Below are positions 1 through 11,779 of a stretch of 64,000 nucleotides of DNA, one piece after another. Made by a program: the position numbers and the translations under genes. Every line of letters begins with the position of its first letter. The first letter of the stretch is position 1. The notes below the pieces were generated by a model that was not told the DNA's origin, did no database searches, and worked only from the letters and a program-made list of their open reading frames with translations. Location: positions 62,001-126,000 of the forward strand of contig JAFEVB010000018.1 in the NCBI GenBank assembly GCA_032629725.1, written 5' to 3'. This stretch comes from Gremmenia infestans (taxonomy: Eukaryota > Ascomycota > Leotiomycetes > Helotiales > Hamatocanthoscyphaceae).

Positions 1-77
1 ATCGAATCTGGCCCATCAAAGTTTGTCAATTAGCAACCTATACACAACAGGAATATCCTCTAGCTCAAGAACTCATC

Positions 78-905
78 ATGTATCTCAGAACAGCCCACGC
101 GGAATTCCACCTCCCCACCCTCTACAAGTTCATCCAAACCCACCCCCTCGGAATCCTCACCACCGCTATAAAATCCCCCATCTACCCTCTCATCCAATCC
201 TCCCACATCCCCTGGGTGCTCGACATACCCCCACCCCCAGCCGACAATGCCAACCCCCAAGTCGCAGACGGATCCACACCAATAGGAATATTACGCGGCC
301 ATGTAGCGCGCGCAAACCCTCAAGCAAAAGCCATGATTGAATCTCTCACTTCCGGTTCAGGTTCAGACGAGATCAAGAGAACGGTGCTAGAAGAAGAAGT
401 ACTAGTCCTCTTCAACCACCCCGTGCACTCGTACGTAACGCCGAAATTCTACACCGAGACCAAGCCCTCGACAGGAAAAGTAGTGTCCACTTGGAACTAC
501 GCTGCCGTGCAAGTCTACGGCAAGGCCACCATATTCCATTCTTCTAAATCCGACGATCTGTCAGAATTTCTGAACAAGCAATTGGATGATCTGGCGAAGA
601 TTGGAGAGGAGGATATCATGGGGTATACGGGGACAGAGGGCAAGAAGACCCCTTGGAAGGTTTCAGAGGCGCCGGAGAGCTATAGTAGCTTATTGAAGAA
701 GGCGATTATTGGGGTTGAGATTGAGGTGTTGAGGATGGAGGGGAAGTTTAAGATGAGTCAGGAGTTGAAGGATGGGGATCGTGAGGGGACGGTGGGAGGA
801 TTCAGGGCGTTGGGGACGGAGGAGGGGGAGAGGATGGCGGGGATGATTGAGGAGAGGGATGAGGTGAAGAGGGGAAGCGAGGGGAATTTACCTGGTGGGT
901 CCTAG
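78..905 (+). CDS. PaiB-like FMN-binding split-barrel protein
   Basis: A single-exon frame of 275 residues. The start (MYLRTAHAEFHLPTLYKFIQ) matches the typical opening of the PaiB/FMN-binding negative regulator family: M-Y-x-R, then a short helix, then a 'THPLGIL' strand. The motif FNHPVHSYVTPKFY near residues 112-125 and the TWNYAAVQVYG segment near 139-149 are the conserved core of that split-barrel fold. In bacteria PaiB represses sporulation and protease genes. Fungal members have no established role, and I infer only a flavin- or nucleotide-binding cytosolic protein. The C-terminal 60 residues are Glu/Arg/Gly-rich and look unstructured. The ATG at 78 is chosen because it aligns with the family start. 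The family is otherwise mostly bacterial, so ancient transfer is possible. Confidence 0.85.
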   Translation: MYLRTAHAEFHLPTLYKFIQTHPLGILTTAIKSPIYPLIQSSHIPWVLDIPPPPADNANPQVADGSTPIGILRGHVARANPQAKAMIESLTSGSGSDEIKRTVLEEEVLVLFNHPVHSYVTPKFYTETKPSTGKVVSTWNYAAVQVYGKATIFHSSKSDDLSEFLNKQLDDLAKIGEEDIMGYTGTEGKKTPWKVSEAPESYSSLLKKAIIGVEIEVLRMEGKFKMSQELKDGDREGTVGGFRALGTEEGERMAGMIEERDEVKRGSEGNLPGGS

Positions 906-1449
906 AGGAATGCATTCTATTCATATTTGGAGCAGATTGTGACACTGACGTTTGGTAATTTCTCAGGAGTGCTATCTAGCCTTTTGTCTCAGTGTACTCT
1001 TCCCGTCGCTCATTGAGTATTTCCTCACTCTTGTCTCCAAGTATGGTTACATTTGCCATCAAGCGAGGGAGGGATATTGACCTCTTCATGTTTACAGCAT
1101 CCCCAGCCGTCAAACGCTGACGGGAGTCCTGAAATATATGAAGTGGCCACCAAGTCATTTTGCAGCTAGACCTCCCAAAGCCCGCCAGCCATACATCTAG
1201 TCTCGTCTCACTGCTTGTATCAGAGTTCGCTTCAAAACAATTGCACCGACCTCGACGGCAAACAAGCGATAACCATTTAGTAAGAGGTGAAAACTTTGTA
1301 GACTGCAGGGTAGAACTGCAGCCCTGTCATGAAAACTTATCATTAAGACCATTGTACAGACAAGCGCGTATGTACATCCCCTTGGCCTATCCAACCGTAA
1401 ATACCTTTTCCGAAACACCGCTCCCAAAACGCGTTCAGAAAAATTCGTC
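906..1449. other. Convergent 3' intergenic region
   Basis: Lies between the stop of the PaiB-like gene (+) and the stop of PEX13 (-). Only short chance frames on both strands. It should hold both 3' ends; I see no further gene. Confidence 0.6.
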
Positions 1450-2900
1450 CTATGAATAAAATTGGCTCTTCTGGAAAGACTCAACGCTCATATCTCCCGC
1501 CTTTCCAGGGACAACGGGAGCTTTAGCAGTCTGACTAGTCATGCTGTTTGTTCGGGTCCCACTCTGGCTCGCACTCTTAATCTGTGCAACGGCTTGCCCC
1601 GGCCTTCTCGCATCCTCGAGATAAACTCCGGGCAAATATCCCATCCTACCGTCTCTAGCTCTACATCTCCACCATTCGCTTGGATTCCCCATCGGATCGC
1701 TCTTGCTTAGCACAGCAACCAAATCGCCCTTCTTCACATCCAAGTCAACGCCTTGAACTGCGGCTCCGCTCTCGGGTGTGAAGTCGTACAGAACACGACA
1801 GAATTCGAGGTTCGCAGGATCAAACTGCGGCATATGTTGCCCATCTGGTCCCATTTGGCCAGACGCTGCTAGACGGCGTCTCTCTTCTTCCTCTTGAGAT
1901 GCCGCTAGGGCTTTGATAAGTTTACCCATCAAGTATGGAAGACCGAAAGCGGCTGCAATGAAGAAGAGGAAAGGTTTTTTGCTCGGTCGTGGTTGTTGAG
2001 CTGGGCTGCCATCTGGAAGGAATTTGCGGCCCTCAAATGAGGCAAAAGCGCTAGGTGTAAGAGATGTAGCATCTACTGGAGGTGGTCGTCCAGTGATCTT
2101 TGCAAACAGCGTCCGTAGCCAGCGTAGAATCGTAAAGATCCCTAATATCGAACCTAGAGTATTTTTGAGGTTTCCAAACTGCTCTGCAACGGATACCATT
2201 GCTATGACTATTAGTCTTTGAAATTGTAGTTTCAACAACTAGAACTTACCAAAGAAACTGGAGTGTGTAGCCATATATGTACTCTCGAGCATCTGTGCAA
2301 AGCCTCCAAAGGCACCTACGATGCCCTCGATGATCTGGAACGTAGCTTGAGTACTCTGGGTGAAGCCTTGTGTCAAGCTGTTTGGATTGTTTGGATCTGG
2401 CATCCCGCCGTATCCTCCCATCCCACCACCCCCATACATCGAACCGTATCCTCCCATCCCACCCATGCCTCCCATACCTCCATACATGCTGCTACCATAT
2501 CCCATGCCTCCCATGCCACCCATTCCCCCCATCCTCGAATACGGCGAGGAGTATGCTGACCCCATTCCGCCACCCATTCCGCCATATGGAGATCCCATAC
2601 CCCCAACGCCACTCGCGCCGTAAGGCGAGTATGCCGATGCATTTCTATTTACAGCAGACTGGAGGGTGGAGGGCCGTTCGGGTATGGCTGGGGCAGATGT
2701 AGATGAGGATGCGACGGGTGGAGGAGCTGAGGCCGAATTGCCTGTCGCTGCTCCTGCTGATGCGGATGCGGATAATGCTAAAGGTCGCATCTCGAGTCAG
2801 TGAGCTGCATTACAGAATAAGAGTGTTACGAAAACAAACCTGTGCTTGCGCCCGCAGGTCCAGCTCTTTCCCACGGCTTTGGCGGCGATACACTCGCCAT
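1450..2900 (-). CDS. PEX13: Peroxin 13, SH3-domain docking protein of peroxisomal import
   Basis: Three exons: 2900-2840, 2777-2250 and 2201-1450 (446 residues; phases agree at both junctions; GT-AG introns with a CTGAC branch point in the first). The N-terminus (MASVSPPKPWERAGP) has the PPKPWE signature of fungal Pex13. Residues about 60-150 form a Gly/Met/Tyr-rich region of repeated GGMGG and YGGM units, as in the YG-rich phase of other Pex13 proteins. A membrane-associated region follows, with two hydrophobic segments (SILGIFTILRWLRTLF and KKPFLFFIAAAFGLPYLMG). An SH3 domain lies near residues 320-385, with FCRVLYDFTPE (ALYDF equivalent), EWWRCR and GYLPGVYLE. Pex13 sits in the peroxisomal membrane and forms the docking and translocation site for Pex5/Pex14 cargo. 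The tail after the SH3 domain is Ser/Thr-rich. Confidence 0.95.
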
Positions 2901-3602
2901 TTTATCGATTATGTGAGGTCTCTACCTGTTGGCCGCCGGCTCGCTCTTTCAGAGCTTATCGTCTGGGTTGTGGCCGTCGGCAGAATGTTGTCGCAGTAAT
3001 AAATGCCAACAGAGATAGAAGGTCAACGGAGGAGGCGAAAACTGGACTAGCTCCACCCTCTTTGCGGGGTTGGCGTGAAATCAAAATCAAAATCAGAGGC
3101 AGAAAGATAACAACCAAATTAAGTGTCGGATTGTTGTAATAATGTTTATTTTCGACTTCGCGGAAAATCTAGTGTGAATTCTTGTTGGTGAAAGACTGTT
3201 TTGTTCTTCTAGATCCGGATTTCTTCTGGTGGTTGGGAGCCAGAGGCAAAGCCATTCAAGGTGCTAGCGGTGCCTCGGCTTTCCTTGGGAATATTATACC
3301 TAACTCGGCTCGGCATGAGCATCAGCACTCATGCCCGTGCCCGTGCACAAGGGTGCAATACTACCTTAGGCTAGGCAAAGTTGAATTATTCTATATTCTG
3401 CTACTATTGATGAACGCAACTTCTGATTCGATTTGTCACCAACCTATCTGAGCATGTGTTTCATTTTCATTATTATCACATGAACGTCACAGGAATGGTC
3501 ATTTTTCAGGCAAGTGCAGTTTGTTCAAATTTGATATTTACTGGACCATTTCATTTTTCAATCCCCGCAGGAATAATACTTCAATATTGCGTCTCAACCA
3601 CT
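2901..3602. other. Intergenic: PEX13 promoter side
   Basis: Upstream of PEX13 and downstream of the NmrA-like gene, both on the minus strand. The frames here are short and without family features. No repeat or RNA gene seen. Confidence 0.5.
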
Positions 3603-4786
3603 CTACTTTAGGTCAGCAAAGGGCTTAGCTGCCTTCATAAACTCTTTCCAAGTGGTGAGTTTGTCAACAAGGATGTCGTGGCTCTCTTTCAAGTCTGCCT
3701 TCCCAAAGTAGCCAAACTACAAATCAGTCAGTAAGAGTAACCACTACGGGAGTATTTTTAGGTCAATATCTTCGAACTCACCTCATTCATCAGTCTCATG
3801 TTTTGCAACAACTCCTCCTGACTCGCCTTTGGAACTCCTGCTTCGGCCAAAATGCCCTTGAAAACCGCATGTGGGAGCTCGTTGAACTTTGCGGTCTTTC
3901 CAGCTTCTGGGAAAGTCTCCTTGAACTGCTGGACGATTTCATCGGGGGTAACGTAATCCGTGGCAGCATAGAACCTCTTGCCGAGTGCCTTCTCACGATT
4001 AAGCAATATCCCTTTGACGAATTTACCGGTATCATCAGCAGTGGCAAACAGTGGAATTGGGGTGTTGCCAGGAATTGGGAGGTTCAATGCCCAGTCGTTA
4101 TCTGGAGGCAATTGGCGCATCGATGCGCCAGGGATGTTGGACATATAGAATCCAGGCATGAAGAAGGATGCGGGGAGATTGATTGAGCGGATATAAGCTT
4201 CGACCGCGGCCTTTGAATCAAAATGAGTAACGTGGGAGAGAACACCCTTGGTGACTGCAGGGAGTTAGTGAAAGCCATGCTAAGATTTTCAACCCACGTA
4301 CGCTCAGTAATGTTTAGGAGAGAACTCCAGACAAAGTGTTGTACTCTGGCTTCCTGGTGGAAAATTAGCACTTTTCAAATAGACGGAACTCTTCAATGTA
4401 TCCTACCTTTGCGGCATCGGCCATGGCCTTCCCTTGCTTCTTTTCAACATCTGCGCTTCTACTCTCCCAAAAATTGGTGACGGCAAAGACGGCGTAAGCA
4501 CCTTTGATGGCTGCTTTCACCGAGCTTTCATTATTCAGATCGGCCTAATTCTCGTATATCAGTACTGCACTCCTTGCAAGATGGAAGGTCAGCTGTGTAA
4601 ACTCACAGCAATGGTCTCAGCCCCCTGTGCCTCCAAAGCTTTGGCAGAAGGTTTTGAGACATCACGAGTGACACCTCTCACAGTCCAGGCCTCTTTCAAT
4701 TTCGAGTCTCCGAGGAAGGCCTTCACGACGGAACCACCTTGAATTCCGGTGGCTCCAAATACAACAAGAACCTTCTTGGATGCCAT
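3603..4786 (-). CDS. NmrA-like NAD(P)-binding Rossmann protein
   Basis: Five exons: 4786-4607, 4544-4407, 4353-4302, 4254-3782 and 3716-3603. All phases agree and give 318 residues. The N-terminal VLVVFGATGIQGGSVV carries the GxxGxxG dinucleotide loop typical of NmrA/HSCARG proteins. The domain continues with VTRDVSKPSAKALEAQGAE (second strand and adenine-phosphate side), a NFWES motif near residue 88, and a C-terminal half (MPGFYMSN, ATADDTGKFV, GKRFYAATDYVTPDEI) typical of the family. There is no Tyr-x-x-x-Lys catalytic pair in the usual SDR position, so it is probably a redox sensor or an atypical reductase rather than a classical dehydrogenase. It is read away from the long divergent region it shares with the next gene. 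Confidence 0.9.
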
Positions 4787-6688
4787 TGCAGTTTAGAAAG
4801 GTGAACCTTTAGCTGGATTGGGAGATATGTTTGAGGTTGGAAAACAAGAAGTTAAATGTTGAATATGGTGCTGTTCGATTATGGTTTGGTTTGATGTGTA
4901 GAATGCTTTGTAGACAGTAGTGATGAGGATGAAGATAATTGGCAATAGAGGAGCAGAGCTGGATACTTATACACTTCCCTCTTCACATTTGCCTTTCAGC
5001 CGCAGGCGTAGACACGTCCATGGCTAGCCACTAGTTGAACGATTATAGGCCCGGTCTTGCAGCCCTGCCGACCAAAACTCTATCTCACGCCTAATGATTA
5101 TTCAGAAAGCGAAGATTCCGAACAACACAACAATGAAAAGTCTCCGAAGTTTAAACTCATGAGATGACAAACTTTGTAATCCATTGCAAAGCCTCGGAGT
5201 TGATCACTTGATCAATGAGCGGAGTTTTACAGGGAAGGGACGCTTGCTAGCCCGTAGTTGGTCAGAAAGCGACTTGGAAGGCACAAAGAGTGGTAAGTTT
5301 ATTCCGCGACTGATTTCATCCATGGAGAGTGCAGGAGCCACGAAGCAGTCACTTATAAGCAATGCTAAAATGTCTCCGAAAAGTATGCGATGGTATTTAG
5401 CGGTGATGGCTGCTTATTAATCGCTAAAGGACTCCACTAGTGCTTGTGCTTGTGCTTTACTTCCCTTCCCTTCCCTTTCTTCTTCATTCGCTTTTATCAT
5501 TGCTTCAATTGTCAATCATAAACCAGCTTGAACTGTTCGTCCAGTGTACGAAAGATCAGGAAAATAACTTATGGCGGGGTATTCCAAGTCGAATCTTCTC
5601 TTGGTTCTAGTTCTACCTAGTGCTTCCAAAGCTCTTGAACTCCTCCGTTCTAGTTCTGGTCGGTATTGTTATTGTTACGCCCTAATCCATGACGCATAGC
5701 AAAACTCGACTCGAAATGCTCAGCGGTGCAAATCGCGCTACATAAAGAACAGGAGCAGAGTCGGCAGATGGACTATAGCAGGTATTTAAGGTATGCGTCT
5801 ATTTTCGAATCACAGTCACATCGTCCATCTTCCTAAGCGCCGCCTCTGATTAGCGCTTTGAACGGTCCATTTCGTTTCACGAGAACTGCGCCGCAGCAGA
5901 CGAGGTCGCTTATAGGTTGAACTTCAACGGCTTGTGCATATGCTACAGGGGAGAGGTTTTCAGAGGATCTTCCAAAAGAGGCAGACTCGCTGTCTCCTTC
6001 AACCTTTCGTCACCAAGTAATTGAAAATTTATTGTCAATTATACTCTCACGTTCTCACTCATAGCTATGCAGAGGGGCTGATCCACCACGGTTTTAACGT
6101 GAGTGCATCAGTTCATTCGCAAAGAAGTTGGTCCAATCTCCTGTATATATTCAGTGTTCAGCTTTATGCGTACCTTTTTGGGAGACGTTGGTGGCGCGTT
6201 TCTCTATCGGCAATCCTGATGATCTTTCGTGAACGTTCATTGGTTGTACCACTGGGTCGGATTCGAAAGGCACCAAAGTCAAGTGGCTATGTGCTTTGGA
6301 AATTGGGGCTAAATTTGGGTGCGACTCGGAAGTAGACAATTTTTTGGGAAGGAGGATCGTGAGGAGACCCATTTCTGTTGGTTGTTGGGTTCCATAGCCA
6401 ATGAGTCCTCTGAAAATTCCAACATTAAATAAGAGGTGCCCATTATTCTGAAACGTTCCTGCATGCCCAAATACTACATAGGCGCTTATGTCTCCCATCT
6501 GCCGTGGGCCAAAACTTGAAGCGCGCTGCTATCGAAGTAAGTTTTCTTTATAATGGCGCTTCTTCCCTGGTAATTCTGTGCCAGTCAAATCGTGTCATAC
6601 GTTTGGCCTCGAAAAGAATTTATTATTTATTGTTTTTATTTCTATTCTTTCTATTCTTGTGTATCGAATACATTGGCAGGTCCAAATC
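4787..6688. other. 1.9 kb divergent intergenic region
   Basis: Serves as the upstream region of the NmrA-like gene (-) and of the membrane-protein gene (+). It contains a pyrimidine-rich tract at about 5455-5495 and only short, unconvincing frames. Nothing else recognised. Confidence 0.5.
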
Positions 6689-9376
6689 ATGTCTGGAACA
6701 CCCCCACGAAGTCGAATGCCGAGTTCAACGACTTCAACAGCTTCACCCATAGACCACACACCTTCTGGACGCTCTGGTCCTTCCCCGAAAGATCCTGCCT
6801 TAATCACCTCAACGTGGAGTATAGGTAAGTTCTCCTTCAGTCGGAGTACAAGAGGACTTTCTGGAGTCTTTCGGTCCCGGGGAAATATCCATCTGTATCT
6901 ACGTTCTTGATACTGACATAAAAACATTTTGCAGGTTGGAAAACTCCTTTTCTCATGATAACATGTTACTTGTTCGGTATGTAGGGTTCAAATGTAGTGA
7001 GATAGTGTTTCACTGACATCTATCCTAGCTGTCATGATTGCAATTGCGCATCTTTTACTTTTCCGATACATTGACGGAAAAGAGGCAGATGGGCCGCACC
7101 GGGTTGCCCCTCAGTCATACATTACAACAGCCTCTAATATCCTCGCAAATATTTTCGGTTTTGCTCTGCGAGCAGCTTTGGCGATTGCATTTGCCCAATA
7201 CCTTTGGCATATTTTCCGAGTCTCGACCATGAAAGTCTCAACAATTGAGTTGTTGTTTACAATCAGGACAAATATTTTCCTGCTCCTAAGACCAGTTGTT
7301 ATCCAAGCTTCGCCTGTACTCTTTGCTCTGGCAGTTCTCATGTGGGCCTCGCAAGTCGTGACAAGTTTCCCGCCAGGCGCCATCACAGTTATTTCGAGCC
7401 AGAAGACTACGTATGATATGAGATCTGTTCCCAATTACGACGCTACCTTTGTGAGTTTTTAGAGTAGACGTGGAGTCATTGATCGGATAATTTTTGACCT
7501 GTGATTTCAACAACAGATGGGGAATAAGTCAGGTGCTGATGCCCAGAGATATTCTCTTACGGGCTTCGTTGTTGAGCCAGGCCCAGAGGGCGGATTTTCA
7601 ACCCTGTATGTTTTTCACGTCTTTATCAATAACGTTGCGAAGTTTCATAAATACTGTATCTTGTCTCAAGTGGGATCTAGGAGAACGGCGTGGTAATTGT
7701 TAGTCTTTTTACAACCGGGGTCCTCAATGTCTCTTTCTGATACGTCAAGGCCCCTTTGTTATATATAACTATCCGTTTCTTCCAGCTTGCTAAAGAGAAT
7801 ATTATAGCTTGTTTTGTTGTACTAACATGCTCGTGCAAATATAGAGGTCTACAGGGCACAAAAGACGAAAGTCTAATACAGCGTCTGACCGTTCCAGTAC
7901 TGGTCAAAGGAGAGGCATTTACCTTCCCTTCGCCCTGCGGTGTCAATTGCTCTTACTCGACACAATTTGAAGGTCCTTACCTCGAATGCAACACTACCAG
8001 TACTACTTCCAACCAGACCGAGGGTCACCTACATACTATATACGCAGCTAGTTGGTCGGATCCTCGGAGTTATATCGAAACCGAAACCTGCCATGATGGC
8101 TACTGCGCCCCTTACAACGGAACTTACTCAATCGCAGCTTTTAACTTCACCGTACTCACACCGCTGGCAATGGACAGTTCTAACACCTCCAATATCTCGG
8201 TGGTAATCAGAGAGGACCAACTCTTTTGTTCTCCAGCGAGAGCAAATTATACAATCAACAACACTTACGTTAATAATATCCACACCAGAACAATCAAAAC
8301 GGAACTAGTGGACAGGTTAATAAATCTGGCTCCGGCTTCTCACGACAGCGAAGTCCAGGTACCCAACTTCGGCTATAGTAATAGCGATGGAACTGGTATC
8401 GTCTACGGGACTACCCCAGCCAACTGGAGCGCGTATGCCACTGCATACTACCGCGATATGAACCATATCGCACTCATAGAGTCAATGATGTATTACCTAA
8501 ACGGCACAACCACAGCCTCTATTACCACCCCCGGGGAAACTACAAATGAGGACACGCCGAACAAATTGCCCCCCTCGACCTCTCTCACCGATGGAAATTT
8601 TACGCGCGACGTAACATGGAGCGAGCCGCAACTCTATACTGCTTCAGGAAGTAAGTATAACCTCCAAGTTTCCTTGGTATAAAGTCTGCTCACTACGAGT
8701 ACTACCTCTCTGTTCAAACCACCTAGCACAAATATCATTGTTCCCAGAATATTCTGTCAGCTCGATCAATGTGGACAAGGTCGCTTGCTGATTTTGACTA
8801 GCCTTTATCAAAGAAAACAGCCCCCTTGCCCCACATACTCGCCTGAACTCGAATTTCGGTCATTTCAATCCGAATGAGCCAGGCAGTCCTGCCTTCAACA
8901 TCAGCCAAGACCTTTTGAACGAACAGCTGCTCAATGTGACACTCTCCGTAATGTTGGGCATCGCGTTGTGGAACACAACTGCCAACGCAACTATATTGTC
9001 GGCCATCAACGTGTACGATTTTTCCGAACCGCTCATGCTCATTCTTCCGTACTTCATCACCTTAGCAGTCTCAGTTCCGTTCATATTGTTGGGTGGCTTA
9101 GCCCTCCTCAAGAACGGTGTCTCGGCTATCGATGGTGGTTTCCTGCAAGTCGTTGCTACCTCGACTGGAAGTGCCGTTTTGGACCATGCCGCTGCTGGTG
9201 GGTGCCTGGGGGGAGACGAGAGTGTAGCACAGGAGCTTAAAGACCTGAAGGTCCGCTTCGGCGAGTTCATTGGCAGACAAGAACCAGGAAGAATCAGACG
9301 CGCTGGTTTTGGAGTCGAGACAGAGGTTACTGCTCTTAAAAAGGGTGCTTTATACGGAACAGCAAAGTGGATTTGA
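6689..9376 (+). CDS. Multi-pass membrane protein with large extracellular domain, fungal family of unknown function
   Basis: I build exons 6689-6824, 6935-6976, 7029-7450, 7517-7605, 7845-8650, 8727 to about 8780, and about 8801-9376. The first five junctions are in phase. The 239-nt intron 7606-7844 is longer than its neighbours, and the last splice site near 8780-8800 is uncertain. The product of about 700 residues has a Ser/Pro-rich cytosolic start, then three hydrophobic segments (around FLMITCYLFAVMIAIAHLLL, FALRAALAIAFAQYLW and VIQASPVLFALAVLMWA). A loop or ectodomain of over 350 residues follows, with paired cysteines (PCGVNCSY, ETCHDGYCAP) and many N-x-S/T sites. A last hydrophobic segment (LILPYFITLAVSVPFILLGG) precedes a short cytosolic tail. 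This layout is common in lineage-specific fungal membrane proteins. I do not recognise a named domain or function. Confidence 0.8.
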
Positions 9377-9756
9377 GCCGTTGGAACCCGCTTAGCTTCC
9401 GGCAAATTCATGGTAAAGGAGTTACGAATAGTATGCTTGGCCCAAAACAGATACATCTATCTTGCCAGATGCGCACCCCTCACACACATAATGAGCCGAC
9501 GTGGCCATGTATTGAATCACCTCTGTTGCGTTGCCACTTGCCATAAGGATTACTTCAAGGAAAGACTTTTCATTCTACGGTACAGAACAAATCCTCCACC
9601 CAGTTATGCTTGTACTCAGGCCACTTTGCGAGAAACCTCAAGCAACCGCCTGACATCAATCTCGAGTCAACAAATTCGGACCCTTTGTATCCAGAATAAG
9701 ATGAATGCGAGACGAGTTGCCATATCATCCAAAGACAACTATCGATCAAAACAAGA
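9377..9756. other. Convergent 3' intergenic region
   Basis: Between the stops of the membrane-protein gene and TOS1. No supported feature. Confidence 0.5.
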
Positions 9757-11779
9757 TCAAGAAACTGCGAAGTGAGAAACAGCCTTTTCCGGAGTTGCGT
9801 TGCACATTCTGAGGATTTCATCTTCAGTGAGTGACTCCGGAAACTCAGTACTATCGGGCAGGACCTGGAGATGGACTGTTGAGTTGGCGGCATTGAAGAC
9901 AGCAGCGAGTTTCATGGTATCGGTGGTTGGGCGCGGGAAATAATCAGAGTCGCCGGCCGCCTTGTTTGCGTGAATAGTCGACTTTAAAAACATTGAGCCG
10001 GATTCAAGTGCCTCTGCAATATCGAGTTCACCGCAACCAGACTTCCAGCATGAACAGTCAGCATTTCCGTATTGAAGTGTGCGCGGGATCTGGGCATTGA
10101 GCAGCCACTAAATTCAATCAGCTTGCGGACTTGGTTTGAAACAAGGAGGGACCCATTTTTCATGAGCCTAATCTGTGAAGGAAGAATGAATTTGGAATTT
10201 GCTTACAATAGCGGGCATATCCGCGTCGAAACCATTGCTATCAGCCATAGGCATCGAGAACTCGAACAAAAATACCTTGTCGGCTCCACCAAAACCGTCT
10301 GTTTGCATTAGCCAAAAGAAAGGGAACAGCCGGAAGGTACTTACGATGAGCAACAGTTCCTGGCCTGACAAAACCACACCCGCCATCACTGCAATCTCGA
10401 TCAAGCATCATAACAACCTCAGTGTTGGATGGAAGAACTTTATCAGCAAGAATCTGGGGGCTTGCTGCGCCACCAGTGGCATCACAGTTTGAGTAGGCAA
10501 GGGAAGCACCGAAGTGTCTGGTACAACATTAATGAAGCTCGAAGCAATGTGGTAATACTTTTACTTACTCGTCAAATACGCCAGATCCTTGGCCACCATG
10601 ATTTCCTAGGAAGACCACGTTATTGACAATTTGGGAAGCAGAATCATAGTAGCCGATGCGTCCAAAAGCCCCACAACTATGGGATCCGGAACTTCCAGCG
10701 GAGGGCTTGGCTGAGGAACTATCTTGAGAAGGCTGGTGTTGAGCTGCCGGCGCCGTAGTGCTTGTTAGTGCGGTGGCTAGGAGGTGTTAAAACTACCGTC
10801 TACTAGCTGGCACAATACAGGGAGCAACTTACTGGAACTAAGGGTGGTGACGGTAAATTTGGTATGCGGTTCTGCAGGAGGGGTTGAACTTGCTGTAGCA
10901 GTGGTAGCAGAGGATGACCCAAACCAATTATTGAGCCACGAGACAATTTGGCCGTCAATGGTAGCCGTGACCCAAACGGTGGATGGATCGATACCGGAGC
11001 TGCTCCCGGACCAATTGTTCTCCCAATTCTGATTTTCCCCATCAATCGTGGCCGATATCTTTGGGAGAAGGGTTAGCGACACTTTGCTCGGGACAATCTA
11101 CAGTACAGCAGGCAGGAATTGACAGAATCCAACCACTCAACCGAACCATCGAGGGACAATCTTGAAAGGGCTCACCGTCTCGCGCTTCTCCTCATGTCCT
11201 TCCTCGTTCTTAACTGGGCGGTTGTGCATATGCTGATGACGGTGGGAATGGCCTCTTCCTTGCATTCCAGGAGCGCGGCGCTTCTGCTTCGAAGACTCCG
11301 GAGGAGCATAAGCGGCGAACTGCTTTAGATGCAATGGGCCACGGAAATGAACGGAGACCTGCAATAAAACTATCAGCCTTCAGAAACGAAGCCATTTGTT
11401 GGTTATATATGGACCTGGACGTACTTCTTCGTCAAAGGGGGCAAGGTTGCCGGCGAAATTGTTCGGTAGAGAGGCGCAAATGCCATCGGAACTCATTTGG
11501 GTAATTCGATCATACGAGCCCGAAGAGCCGACATTGCTGTATCGGATAGCCTGGACGGGCTGACAATACCAATTTCCATTGATATCTGTCCTTCCCGAAT
11601 CACTACGTATCGCAGAGTCAGTGTTTTTGTTCTTCTGTACACGTTGTTCCCCTAGCATTGGGACCTTGAACCAGGCGTAACGCCGGACAAGCAAAGCATT
11701 TTCCGTACCAATTTTCTCCCTTAACTCCAGCAAGTGCAATAAGGATGGCGGAGCCAGTAGTAATGAGGTTGACTTTCAT
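9757..11779 (-). CDS. TOS1: TOS1-like cell wall protein
   Basis: At least seven exons, beginning 11779-11709, 11602-11425, 11358-11176 and 11097-10833, with later exons ending at the stop 9757-9759. Residues 1-21 (MKVNLITTGSAILIALAGVKG) form a signal peptide. The Tos1 N-terminal glycine-rich domain follows (NGNWYCQPVQAIRYSNVGSS, FDEEVSVHFRGPLHLKQFA), then a His/Arg-rich linker and a Ser/Thr linker. The C-terminal Tos1 domain contains VVFLGNHGGQGSGVFDE, DRDCSDGGCGFVRPGTVA, CSCWKSGCGELDIAEALESG and KSTIHANKAAGDSDYFPRP. TOS1 proteins are secreted, covalently wall-linked glucan-associated proteins. Two near-identical ATIDG...NNW.GSSS motifs lie in the central linker. There is no sign of a GPI signal at the C-terminus. 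Confidence 0.93.
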
